Below are positions 1 through 11,117 of a stretch of DNA of 64,000 nucleotides, in pieces; position 1 is the first letter of the stretch, and every line of letters begins with the position of its first letter. The notes under the pieces are model-generated. The model searched no databases, was not told where the DNA came from, and saw nothing but the letters and a program-made list of their open reading frames with translations. The translations under genes were made by a program, and so were the position numbers. The stretch is from NCBI GenBank assembly GCA_016647705.1, contig CM028340.1:14151001-14215000 (forward strand), read 5' to 3'. The DNA comes from Eucommia ulmoides. Its lineage: Eukaryota > Streptophyta > Magnoliopsida > Garryales > Eucommiaceae.

Positions 1-884
1 TTGATAACCGATAGTTACTTTTCAAATAACTTGGTTTCTCCCTTAGATATTTTGGAGAAAATATCTAGGAAATATCTTGGGCATTTAATGCTCATTAATG
101 GTTCATTTAATTTTTGGTAGGGCCCTTTATGTGATGGGTTTTGATTTCTAGTCATGATGACTTCGGTTTGGTTGATTTCGAATCGAGTCCTAAGCCTTAG
201 TTACTTTGGTTAACTTAGACTTATCATGAAACTTCCTTGGCTTGATCAAGGGATTTGGTTTGATTTCTTGATGACATTTTATATAAAATGAAAAAATAGA
301 AAAGTATTTTTGGTGTCAAACAGACGAAACTGATGATAATAAATGTTTTAGGGGTCAAAGTAGGTAACAGAGGTAAATTGGTGAAATGTCTGATAATTGA
401 AGGATACTAACTAATTTTTATTCATATTAAATATGATTTGATGAAAATAAACCTTTAATAATGTAATCTTATTCCTCCTCAACTTTAGGAATTTCGAGGT
501 TGACTCGAAATATTTACTTAACCAAATTCAATCAAATTTGACAGTTTTTATGTTTTCTTCTTCTTCTTCTTATTTTATTGTTTTATGTAATATTCAGTGT
601 AATCCAAGGTAGAAATTCATTCCATTTAAACCTTAGTTTAAAATTTATTTGAACTTATACTTTTGATTTGACACTAGCTGGGCGAGAAAAAATGCGGTAT
701 CGACAACTTTCCTTCTTTATTATGCGAGTTTACTTGTAATGACAAAGAAGGAGAAACAAATATTTTGTTCCACGAGACATGGAAAGTAAAGACATGAAAT
801 TTTAAATGCTTACTGTGATTTGGTTAGAAAGAGTCTTCGCGACTCTTCTAAGTGAAAAGTTTTCGCATCCGTAACAAAAGGCAG

Positions 885-1610
885 GGATTTTTTGCATCTA
901 TCATCGAATAATATTTGCTTCTGTCACCAGAGACTGAAATATTTTGCTTTTGTCATTAGGAATTTTGCTTCCATCAGCAGAGATAGGAAATTTTGGCTTC
1001 TGTCACCAGAGACATGAACGTTTTTGCTTCCATCACTAGGGACATGAATTCTTCTGCTTCTATCACCAAATGACAGGAATGTTTTGTTTTCATCACCAGA
1101 GAGAGGGATTTTTTTTCTTCTATCACCAAAGACAAGGATTTTTTGCTTCTATCACCAGAGATAGGGATTTTTTGCTTCTGTTACCAGAGATAGGAAATTT
1201 TTGCTTCCAACACCAGAGACAAGAATTAGATGCTTCCATCATAAGAGACATGAATATTTCGCTTCCATCACCAGAGATAGAGATTTTTTGCTTCTATCAC
1301 CAAAGACAAGAATTTTTTGCTTCTATTATCAGAGATAGGGATTTTTTGTTTCTATCACTAGAGATAAGAATTTTTGTTTCTATCACCAGAGACAAGAATT
1401 AGATACTTCCATTACCAGAGATAGGAATTTTTCACTCCCATTACCTAAGACAGGAATTAGATGCTTCAATCACAAAAGACGGGAATTTTTCGCTTCTATC
1501 ACCAAAGATAGAAATTTTTTCACTTCCATCACCAAATATAGGAATTTTTTCGCTTCCATCACCTGATAAGGGAATTAGATGCATCCATCACCAGAGATAG
1601 AAATTTGACA
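885..1610. repeat. 30-bp minisatellite
   Basis: A unit of about 30 bp, roughly TTTGCTTCTATCACCAGAGA followed by a variable TAGGGATTT-like tail, is repeated more than 20 times with point changes and small indels. Because 30 is a multiple of three, one frame stays open over 1070-1402 and gives a repetitive Phe/His/Gln-rich peptide. I regard that as a by-product of the repeat and not a gene. Confidence 0.85.
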
Positions 1611-1653
1611 CTAGGGTTTTGTTTAAGTGTTTGATTGGACTTACGAGTGTTTT

Positions 1654-2861
1654 CCTACATATCTTAGGATAGCTAAGAATCAGGTCAAATGTAGTTCTAA
1701 CATCGCTTGATTGATTGAAGTAGTAATTTAGACATTGATTGATGGATTAAAGTAGTATTTTTAGAGATTGATTGATTTCTTGATTGATTGTTTGATTTAT
1801 TTAGGAGTTGTCTTGACCAAACTCCATTGGGATGCCTACATATCTCATATAGCTGAGAATTAGGTCCAGTGTAGTTTGAGATTTGATTTTATGTAGACCA
1901 TCATTTGGTGGAAAAGGTTCTTGGTTAGATAAACCATTCCTGGGTTTTCATATCAATACACAATTAGAAAATGACTAAGAGGATTCTCACCTAAGAACTC
2001 TCTCAGGGAAACTCAACATTTTGGAGTTTCATGGACACATCCCACCTGGGACTGCCGATGAGGACTAGCAAACTTCTTGTAAGAAATTACCTCAGATAAA
2101 ATGTGCCCCATTCATAGACTAGGGCCCTGTGATGCTTATTTATTTTCAGGGATTATGGATTTCATTTCTTAAATTTTGAGTTTTGACCCAGGCCTACCTG
2201 GGGTAAATCTTATCAAGAAATCTCGACGGAGAGATCTGATATAATGTGCCCCAGCTCTAGCTGGGGTGAATTATATCATAGTATCTCAATAGAGAAACTA
2301 GATATAATGTGCCCCAGCTTTAGTTGGGGCGCAGGATTATGTCTTGAGTGTTCGGGAGAATGTGATAGAGCTCACCTGGGTTACCCATGTATCCTGAATT
2401 GAGTGTGTGATTTTAATGTTCGATTGAGTCTGGAAACTTCATTGGGTTGTTTATGTATTTTGATATCGTTGTTTTGTATAATGATCGTCAAATGATCAAA
2501 ACCCACATGGGTATCTACATACACTGATTTCCATGGTTAGGAATCGAGTTGAAATGTAGTTCAACCCTTATTGTGCTAATTTTTAGATTTTTTACCTCAC
2601 CCATAAGAGTTTCCTACGTACCTTGGTGATCTACCAAAGATTAGGGCGAAGCATAGTTCGTGCACAGGTATCATTTGTTGCTTACCTAACAAAAGGAGTG
2701 AGATCGATTTCTTAGGGAAGTCGAGGGACTTCTCCGAAGATGCGCCCTGATATAGGGTTGAGAGAATGTCGCAAGATTGACACTTCTCTGATTTCGACCA
2801 GACCCGCATGGATTTCCTACGTACCTTGGTCACTCACCAAGGATTAGGTCGTAACATATTT
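1654..2861 (+). repeat. Five copies of a ~45-nt hairpin motif
   Basis: Copies lie at 1654-1697, 1835-1877, 2514-2562, 2613-2660 and 2816-2861. Each begins CCTACRTA-like, continues with a short inverted repeat around a small loop, then ATYAGG-like sequence, and most end with GTAGTT. The inner stems differ between copies (TCTTAG/CTAAGA, TCTCA/TGAGA, CCTTGGT/ACCAAGG) yet still pair. CTACAT at the start can also pair with ATGTAG at the end in copies 1 and 3. A further copy lies on the minus strand at 21249-21294. The function is unknown. Confidence 0.65.
2237..2340. repeat. Two neighbouring GC-rich hairpins
   Basis: At 2237-2278 the arms CCCCAGC and GCTGGGG enclose a TCTA loop, and outer arms GATATAAT and ATTATATC extend the stem across a small internal loop. 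At about 2301-2340 a second copy has CCCCAGC, loop TTTA and GTTGGGG, with ATAAT/ATTAT outside. A related AATGTGCCCCAGC-like sequence is on the minus strand near 21330. Confidence 0.65.
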
Positions 2862-3519
2862 CCGAACAACGGGATGATTTTAAGAATCATACCTATCACA
2901 GGCAAAGATAGCTATGTTTATTTGAAGCAATCTTACTCTAGTCTAATTGATAGAGTTTTTTGTCTAAGCGTTAGCTAGGTAAGATTGATCGTTGTTCTGA
3001 TTGGTAGTCTGTTCAAGTCTTTGAATAATGTTGTTTCGTTTTGGGCTATTGGAGGCTTGATACTTAGAGTACTTGAATAGTTCTAAAAATTACTCCATTC
3101 TAAGAAGATATTGTTATACCCTAGCAAGGTCAGTTTTTCTAATGGCATTATGCTATACCTCGACGCTTCACGGGAACGGGTAAAGTTTATTATCAAGATA
3201 CACCTTATGTGAGGTTGACTTCTTGTCTAACTCCTGATTTAGTTGAAGCCACTATTAGAGACGGACAATGATACAGTGACTAGTAAGGTAGATTGACCAG
3301 ATTACATGTCCGAGGATTGCCTGCTAGCCTACTAGAGCTCCCAAATAAGGTACATGGGTGCAAGTGTCGTGTTGATGATGACCTATTGATGCAAAATGAT
3401 ATGCATGATGACATAGGTTCTTGTTGAAGTATAATTACTATTTTTTTCTCATATGCTTGCAAGTTCTGTATGTCTAAGTAAAATGTGATGTATGGTGTTT
3501 ATGTAGCATTTTGATAATA

Positions 3520-3524
3520 ACTTA
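3520..3524. repeat. Target-site duplication ACTTA (left)
   Basis: ACTTA lies immediately before the TGTTGG terminus of the SIRE-type element and is repeated exactly at 11113-11117. Confidence 0.9.
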
Positions 3525-5878
3525 TGTTGGCCCAGTGAGCTACCCAAGAGGGGAGGGGCGAATTGGGTAGTATTAAAATTTTAATCCAAATAATAACATT
3601 TCAAAAATCAAATAATTAATTTTAACCTAAAATTAATTATTATATTTATGGCAGCGGATAAGTGTAATAAGCTCTAGGTGCACACCCAAAAAATACAAGA
3701 TAAAATAAAAGAATTAAATAATGCAGTACACACCGATATATCCTGGATCACCAAACTAATCTTGGCTAATCCCATCTTCTGAGCCTCAAAGAGATTCGCA
3801 CCCACTAAATTCAAGATTCATTTACAGGTAGGAACTAAACCCTCACAATAATTCTTTTCACAGGCTCAGAATCAACCTTTATAATTCCTTCTCCCAAGCT
3901 CAAGAATAACCTCTTCTTTTTCCCAGGCTTAAGAATAACCTATCCTTTTACAGGCTAAAGATTAACCTAATTCTATTATAGGGAGAATCACGACCTAATT
4001 CTGTTTATACCTTAGCCTCAAGAATTAAACCTCACAATCACTCCAAGTATCATTTTCCTAGGTAAGGATGAAACCTTTACAATTCACTTACAAATTCAAT
4101 CAAAGAAGAATTAACACCTAATCTTTTTATACTCTAGGTAAAGATCAAAACCTCAATCTCTTTACTGGAAGAGATTGAAACCAGCTACCCTTGATTAAAC
4201 ACTCCCAGTAGTATCTAATCCGACACTCAACTCACCAATTACAAACAATTAATAAGTGGTTTTTTCACTCGGAGCTTCTATCACCCCAGATAAATTCAAA
4301 CTCAATTAATGTCTTGATACTAGTGATAGAAAAGTGAGAATTTCAAAATTTGATAAATAAATATGGGTAGCAAGCAATTAAGCACGTAATCAGATTTTCT
4401 CAAGAAATTGTTTCAAAAATAACTTTCAATAAAAAATCTAGAAAATAATTTCAAAGATCAAATTCCAAATAATAAATAATATAAACAAGAAACAAGTAAT
4501 AGTAAGTAATTTGGAAAGATCTCACCAGGATTCTACCAAAAAATTAATGATTAGAATAGTAATGAAACTTCAGATCGGTAGTAACAATAATCTACAATAA
4601 ATATTTCTCAAGAACAACTCTCAGAAAAGATCTCACAATTCACTCAGTATGATTACTCTTAGAAAGTGCAAGAGTTGAATAACTCAGAATAGTTTGGATT
4701 CTTTTGATATCTGATTATTTTATATTAAATCTGCAAGTCTATTTAAAACCTCTTAAAACTAGCATTATGACGGCTAGTTCCCATAAATCGTGACATTTAA
4801 TTACACCAGTAGACCCTCTATATCATAATGATTCATTCCTGGTATAATTCACTTAAAATATCTCTTAAAATATTCAATTAAGTCCCTCAAACATTTACTC
4901 AAACTCAATTAAATAAGATTAAAAGAATTACATGTACCAAATTGAGAAATATCAAAACTACTTGAACCATATCTATAGGGATAATTAAATATTAATTAAA
5001 TAACTCAAAACATATCAGATCCCTAAGATAACTCATATATCTTAACCATAAAACGGCTAGTAACGGCTACTCTTTAAATCAAATTTGAAATTCCATAAAT
5101 CCTGAAACAGCTCCATCTATCGCTTGCCCAAGACCTATCGGTCGACCGCCCAATTCAAGATGTAGCCAAGCCAAAATTCCTTCGCCTATCGGTCGACTGC
5201 CCATCCATCACCTGTCGACTGGACGATTCAGAGAGTTTCATAAGTCGACCTATCTGTCGACTTAGAGATTCAGAGAGTTCATTTTTTTATCAGAAGTTGA
5301 CTCACCTGTCAACCTAGAGATTCATAGACTTTTTATTTTAAGCTCAAATCGATCTACCTGTCGACCGAGAGATTCAATAACTTCATTCATTAATCACTGG
5401 TCGACTTACATGTCGACTGAGAGATGCTGAAATCTTCTCTTGAATTCGTTTTAAATCAATTTGATCGACAATTTTGCCTCTTTAACCGATTTCTTTCCTC
5501 GGTTAGCTCCACTAAATACTGAAGTTCAATTTTAGTAAATTATCAACATTTCTTTTTCAATTATACATAGGAACAAATAATTTGAATAATTAGGATCCTA
5601 TTAAAACACACATAATTTTGAAAAAATATTTTGTGTCGTGTGTGATTCTAACTGGAATACATTAAGAGTTAGAATTTAACCTGCGTTGTTTTCCCTAGGT
5701 TCTTCAATTTCTTCAAACACTTAATCTTCCATCATCTTTGTCATCATCTTTAGCATTGCCGCAATATCTTCATGACCATTTTCATCATTGGAACTAATAA
5801 ACTGAAAGACTCAATAAAATCGTTAGTTCCACCAAAAACATCAACATTTAATTGTCCATCAAAATCTTAGGATCAACA
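3525..5878 (-). repeat. 3' LTR of SIRE-type element
   Basis: The termini are TGTTGGCCC and GGATCAACA on the plus strand, that is TGTTGATCC ... GGCCAACA in element orientation. It aligns along its length with 8756-11112. The U3 part contains a cluster of GTCGAC-type palindromes at about 5115-5420. Confidence 0.9.
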
Positions 5879-7989
5879 ATCTCCCATTTTTGATGATGAC
5901 ATTTAACTTTGATGTTTTCTTTAAAACAATATGTAACCACACTTCCCTTGAATTCGAGGACGAGTTTTATAACTCATTAAAGCATAGTAACGAAGATAAT
6001 CATAAGATATTCAACAAAGCACAAATTTCAAAATATAATAAACTCGCCCTTAAGATATTTATCAAAATAATTCAAGCTCCCCCTTAAGATATTCAATAAA
6101 ACATCAACAAATTCTCCCCCTTTGTCATCTCAAAAAAAAAAAAAAAAAAAAAAAAAAGGGGAAGGGGAACCAAAAATATCACTACTCTAGGTAAATTTCA
6201 TGAACTTTAATTTTTCGCTAGAGATTTAGTGAGTTTAACAAACTAATCGAAAGTATCAAAATATTCAATATCATCTTTTTCAATTTAAACATAACACATT
6301 ATTGCCCTACTTATAAAAATTTCTTCCCCTAAATAATTGTAAACAAGCAAATTCATACATAGGAGAATAATCTGAGGCAATCAAAATATTTCAATAATAT
6401 AGCATGTAATCATATAATTTCAGTTAAGTTCGCATGCCTTACTAATGATACCAAATAATATCTCCCCTTTAAAGAAACAAAGCATGTGATCTTTAACGCA
6501 CTAGAATAGAAAATATATCTCAAGAATAATTTATCAATCATAAATCTAGTGCATGCATAACTATGGATAAATGCCTATTTCTCTTATAAAATATCAACTC
6601 CCTTTTTGAACATGAGACATTAGATGAAAACTAAACACCTAATGATTATAGGGGTATCTATGTGTGACGGTATCATGCTATATATTAAGAGATCATGTAG
6701 ATTAATAAATCATGCAATATATATTAATAAATCAATAGAAATCCATATAGGCATATAATTAAAGTATGATATTTAAATTTCTTACATAATTATGCAAGAA
6801 TGAGATTGTTTTACCATTGAGTTGAATGAAAATTCAACTCTAATTAATTATCTCCTTGAATCTACCTTATTTTTATTCTTGACTCAACTTTGAGTTTCGA
6901 TATGAATATTTGTTTCTCCTTGAGTGATTTTATAGCCTGAAACTCTTTGAAACATACTTGGAAGAAGATCATTAACAGAAATTAAGTGACATATATTTAT
7001 CAATTATTCTCATCAACATGCATGATCACTAATTAATTCCAAGCAATCTTAATCCAATCAATTAATGAAGTTATCTTAAGTAACATGCTCCTTATAATCA
7101 TTAACACATAAGAACATGAATCTTAATAATAACATGCATAATAAAATTTTAAAACCCTTCCAAATAATAATAATTTGAAAACCTTTAATATATCATGATA
7201 TTATGCATTATAATAAATCAATATGTCATTTTAAGAAGCATAACATATTAGCTCAATCAAACACATTTGTAAAAATAAAAATATTCATGAATAAGAGTAC
7301 ATTATACAAATGGTCTTGCAACAAATCGTTAACACTACTTAGTGAGAGCACAAACACTTGATTCATTTTCTAAATTATGTAACATGTTTCAAAATCAAAC
7401 ACATGATATCTACTCGATATAAGTACATTATAAAAACGTGCTAATATACTTTAATTAAATGTGATTTTCATAATAAAAGATAACAAGTGAACGCATTATT
7501 TAAAATAAGTCTTAGAAACCATTACCAATTTACCTATTTAGCAAGTTGGGCACCTCCCACTTTAACAAATTTAATGAATTTAAAATGTGGAGGGTTAGGA
7601 GTACCTTTTCTATCTTTTGGGATAACTTTACTCTTTACCTCATTTATACCGATGATTGATTTGGGTGCGCAATTCTTCTTTGCTTGTCCGTCTCCTCCTA
7701 GCCTTTGATTTTTGCTATTTGATTCATTGATACTTCCATTTGCTTGTGTCACTTGTGGCTTTCTAGTGATATCTCATCTTGGCTTTGACAATCCTTTTCT
7801 AATTGCACGTTTCGTTTGTGGCTTTTTTTGTAATTTCACATTCTATCTTTGGTGCATTTTTTCGCTTTGCACGTGTCGCTTGTAGATCTTTGGCGACTTC
7901 CTATTTTAGCTTTGAAATAACTTCTTTGTTTGCTTCTTCAGGTCTACTTCCGATGTAATTCTGCACAAGATATTTCAATAATTCTCTTC
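5879..7989 (-). other. Element interior without coding sequence; polypurine tract
   Basis: On the minus strand the purine-rich AAAAATGGGAGA directly precedes the 3' LTR (about 5879-5891) and fits a polypurine tract. A second purine block, complementary to CTCCCCCTTT, lies near 6115, next to an A homopolymer of about 30 nt at 6127-6157. The rest is AT-rich and holds only short frames of no recognisable kind. Confidence 0.6.
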
Positions 7990-8685
7990 GGTATCCATTT
8001 TATTTTGGATCCGTCCTTGTTAGACATAAACTTAGCGTTTCAAAACGGATATGATACTTTAAAATGCCCAACCCTATTACAATAATAACATCTCAAATCC
8101 AATTTATAATAGAAAGCACGAGATGTAAGCAAGAATCATTTATAATAATACCAACAAAACTATCGCCGGCTTGTGATGAAGGATGAGACGATGAAATATA
8201 TCTACTTTTCTTAGAAAAATCATTCTTAGAATATCTTGAAACAGTCTTAAGGTCAGATTTTGATTTTTAATTTTTTTTAATTAAATCGATTTTAGACACA
8301 AGATCTGACCTTCACTTGGAAATCATATCAAAATTATTTTTTAAAACTCTGTTTTCATTTTCAAGAGAATCCACTTTAGAGAGGAAATTATTAATTTTAA
8401 AAATAATATCCGAAATTTTTTTGTACCACAATAATCATCAAAATGCAATTTAGATTTTCGGACACTTTTTTCACTATTTTCAAAAGAATCAATTTTTCTT
8501 TTTAAACTCAAGCTTTCTTTAGTAAAAAGTAGTGTGAAAGAAAGTAATTTTTCCATAATAATATGGACATTTTCATTATCATCATCATCTCCATCACTAC
8601 CAAAAGAATCACAAGAATCATAAACCATATTTTCATATACGAATTTACTACTATCAAAAGAGGATACACAAAACACATCATCCAT
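7990..8685 (-). pseudogene. Broken gag C-terminal region (SIRE type)
   Basis: In element orientation an Asp-rich, charged segment starting near 8685 is followed by a zinc-knuckle-like segment at 8049-8090. This reads Cys-X2-Cys-X4-His-X4, but the last Cys has become Tyr. A KWIPK-like stretch follows, which in SIRE gag normally comes soon after the knuckle. Several stops and frame changes interrupt it. In intact elements this region packages RNA in the cytoplasmic particle. The gag N-terminal part that normally precedes it, and all of pol, are missing. The family assignment comes from this order of motifs and from the surrounding LTRs. Confidence 0.6.
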
Positions 8686-8738
8686 GGTGCGTGCACGTGA
8701 CCGGTTTAACTAGGATGTTAAGTCTAATCAAGCTAAAA

Positions 8739-8753
8739 CCAACTCTGATGCCA
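8739..8753 (-). other. Primer-binding site (initiator Met tRNA)
   Basis: On the minus strand TGGCATCAGAGTTGG lies two bases inside the 5' LTR. It differs slightly from TGGTATCAGAGC, the usual complement of plant initiator-Met tRNA. Its position fixes the element orientation. Confidence 0.8.
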
Positions 8754-8755
8754 AT

Positions 8756-11112
8756 TATTGGCCCAGTGAGCTACCCAAGAGGGGGGAGGGGTGAATTGAG
8801 TAGTATTAAAATTTTAATCCAAATAATAACACTTCAAAAATCAAACAATTAATTTTATCCTAAAATTTAGTTATTATTTTTATGGCAACGGACAAGTGTA
8901 ATAAGTTCTAGGTGCACACCCAAACAACACAAGATAAAATAAAGGAAATAAGAAATGTAGTACACGCCGATATATCCTGGTTCACCAAGCTACTATTGGC
9001 TAATCCAGTCCTCCTAGCCCCACGGAGATTCGCACTCACTAAACTCAAGATTCCTTTACAGGTTGGAACCAAACTCTCAAAATAATTCTTTTCACAGGCT
9101 CAAAATCAACCATTACAATTCTTTTCCCTAAACTCAGGAATAACCTCTTCTTTTTCCCAGGCTCAAGAATAACCTATATTTTTACAAGCTAAAGATTAAC
9201 CTAATTCTATTATAGGGAGAATCACGACCTAATTCTTTTTATACCTTAGGCTCAAGAATTAAACCTCACAATCACTTCAAGTATCATTTTCCCAAGTAAT
9301 GATGGAACCTTTACAATTCACTCACAAATTCAATTAAGGAAGAATTAACACATAATCTTTTTATACTCTAGGAAAATATCAAAACCTCAATCTCTTTACC
9401 GGAAGAGATTGAAACCAACTACCCTTGATTAGACACTCTCAGTAGTATCTAATCCGATACTCAACTCACCAATTACAAACAATTGATAAGTGATTTTTTC
9501 ACTCGGAGCTTCTACCACCCTAGATAAATTCAAACTTAATTAATGTCCCAATACTAGTGATAGAAAAGTGAGAATTTCAAAATCTGATAAATAAATTTGG
9601 GTAGCAAGCAATTAAGCACATAATCAGATTTTCTCAAGAAATTATTTCAAAAATAACTTTTAATAAAAAATCTGGAAAATAATTTCAAAGATCAAATTCC
9701 AAATAATAAATAATATAAATAAGAAACAAATAATAGTAAGTAATTTGGAAAAATCTCACCAGGATTCCACAAAAAATTAATGATTAGAATAGCAGTAAAA
9801 CTTCAGATCGGCAGTAACAATAATCCACAACAAATATTTCTCAAGAACAACTCTCAGAAAAGATTTCACAATTCACTCAGTATGATTACTCTTAGAAAGC
9901 ACGAGAGCTGAATAACTCAGAATAGATTGGATTATCTTGATATCTGATTATTTTATATTAAATCTGCAAGTCTATTTAAAGCCTCTTAAAACAAGCCCTA
10001 TAGCAGCTAGTTCCCATAAATCATAACATTTAATGACACCCATAGACCCTCTATATCATAATGATTCATTCATGGTATAATTCACTTAAAATATCTCCTA
10101 AAATATTCAATTAAGTCCCTCAAACTTTTACTCAAACTCAATTAAATATAATTGAAAGAATTACATATACTAAATTGAGAAATATCAAAACTACTTGAAC
10201 CATATCTATAGGGATAATTAAATATTAATTAAATAACTCAAAACATATCAGATCCCTAAGAAATCTCACATATCTTAACCATAAAACGGTTAGTAACGGT
10301 TATTTTTTGAATAAAATCCAAAATTTCAAAAATCCTGAAATAGCTCCATCTGTTGACCGACCAAGACCTATCGGTCGATCGCCCAATTCAAGATGTAGCC
10401 AAGAAAAAATCTCTTCGCCCATTGGTCGACTGCCCATCCATTACCTGTCGACTGAACGATTTAGAGAGTTTCATAAGTCGACCTATCTATCAACTTAGAG
10501 ATCCAGAGAATTCATTTTCTGATCACAAGTTGACTCACCTGTCGACTTAGAGATTCAGAGACTTCTTATTTTAAGCTCAGGTCGACCTACCTGTTGACCG
10601 AGGGATTCAACAACTTCATTAATTAATCACCAGTCAACTTACCTGTCGACTGAGAGATGTTGGAATCCTCTCCTGAATTCGTTTTAAATGCAATTTCACC
10701 GATGTTTTTGCTCATTTAACCGATTTCTTTTCTCGGTTAGCTCTACTAAATACTTCAGTTCAATTTTAGTCAATTATCAACATTTCTTTTTCAATTATAC
10801 ATAGGAGCAAATAATTTGACTAATTAGGATCCTATAAAAACACACATAATTTTGAAAAAATATTTTATGTCATGTGTGATCCTAACCGGGATACATTAAG
10901 AGTTAGAATTTTACCCGAGTTGTTTTTCCTAAGTTCTTAAATTTATTCAAACACTTAATCTTCCATCATCATTGTCATCATATTTAGCATTGCCACAATA
11001 TATTCATAATCATTTTCATCACTGGAATTAATAAACTGAAACACTCAATAAAATCGTTAGTTCCACAAAAAATATCAACATTTAATTGTCCATCAAAATC
11101 GTAGGATCAACA
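8756..11112 (-). repeat. 5' LTR of SIRE-type element
   Basis: It is a direct repeat of 3525-5878 with scattered substitutions. The terminal dinucleotide next to the primer site has changed from TG to TA (TATTGGCCC). A cluster of GTCGAC-type palindromes and their decayed forms spans about 10345-10660. Confidence 0.9.
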
Positions 11113-11117
11113 ACTTA
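11113..11117. repeat. Target-site duplication ACTTA (right)
   Basis: It matches 3520-3524 exactly and closes the SIRE-type insertion. Confidence 0.9.

Larger units (their letters stand above)
1..3519. other. Non-coding, gypsy-UTR-like repetitive DNA
   Basis: No reading frame of protein-like composition is visible. The stretch holds a 30-bp minisatellite, a set of about 45-nt hairpin motifs ending in GTAGTT, and two longer hairpins, all listed separately. Similar motifs recur in the 3' non-coding part of the gypsy element at 15131-23838. I therefore infer that this is the untranslated part of an older gypsy-like element whose left end lies outside the window. Apart from those repeats I see nothing in it. 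Confidence 0.5.
3525..11112 (-). mobile_element. Non-autonomous SIRE-type Ty1-copia retrotransposon
   Basis: Two direct LTRs of about 2.35 kb (3525-5878 and 8756-11112) enclose 2.9 kb and are flanked by identical 5-bp duplications. Read on the minus strand, the 5' LTR starts TGTTGATCC-like and ends at GGCCAATA, followed by an initiator-Met primer-binding site. The interior has only a broken gag C-terminal region with a degenerate zinc knuckle. No protease, integrase, RT or RNase H is visible, so the element would depend on proteins from a relative. The assignment to SIRE/Maximus rests on LTR length and sequence style, the gag tail and the primer site. Solo LTRs of the same family lie at 25498 and 45644. 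Confidence 0.88.

Noticed and set aside
1070-1402. 110-codon open frame
   Set aside because: It lies wholly in the 30-bp minisatellite and its peptide simply repeats every ten residues.
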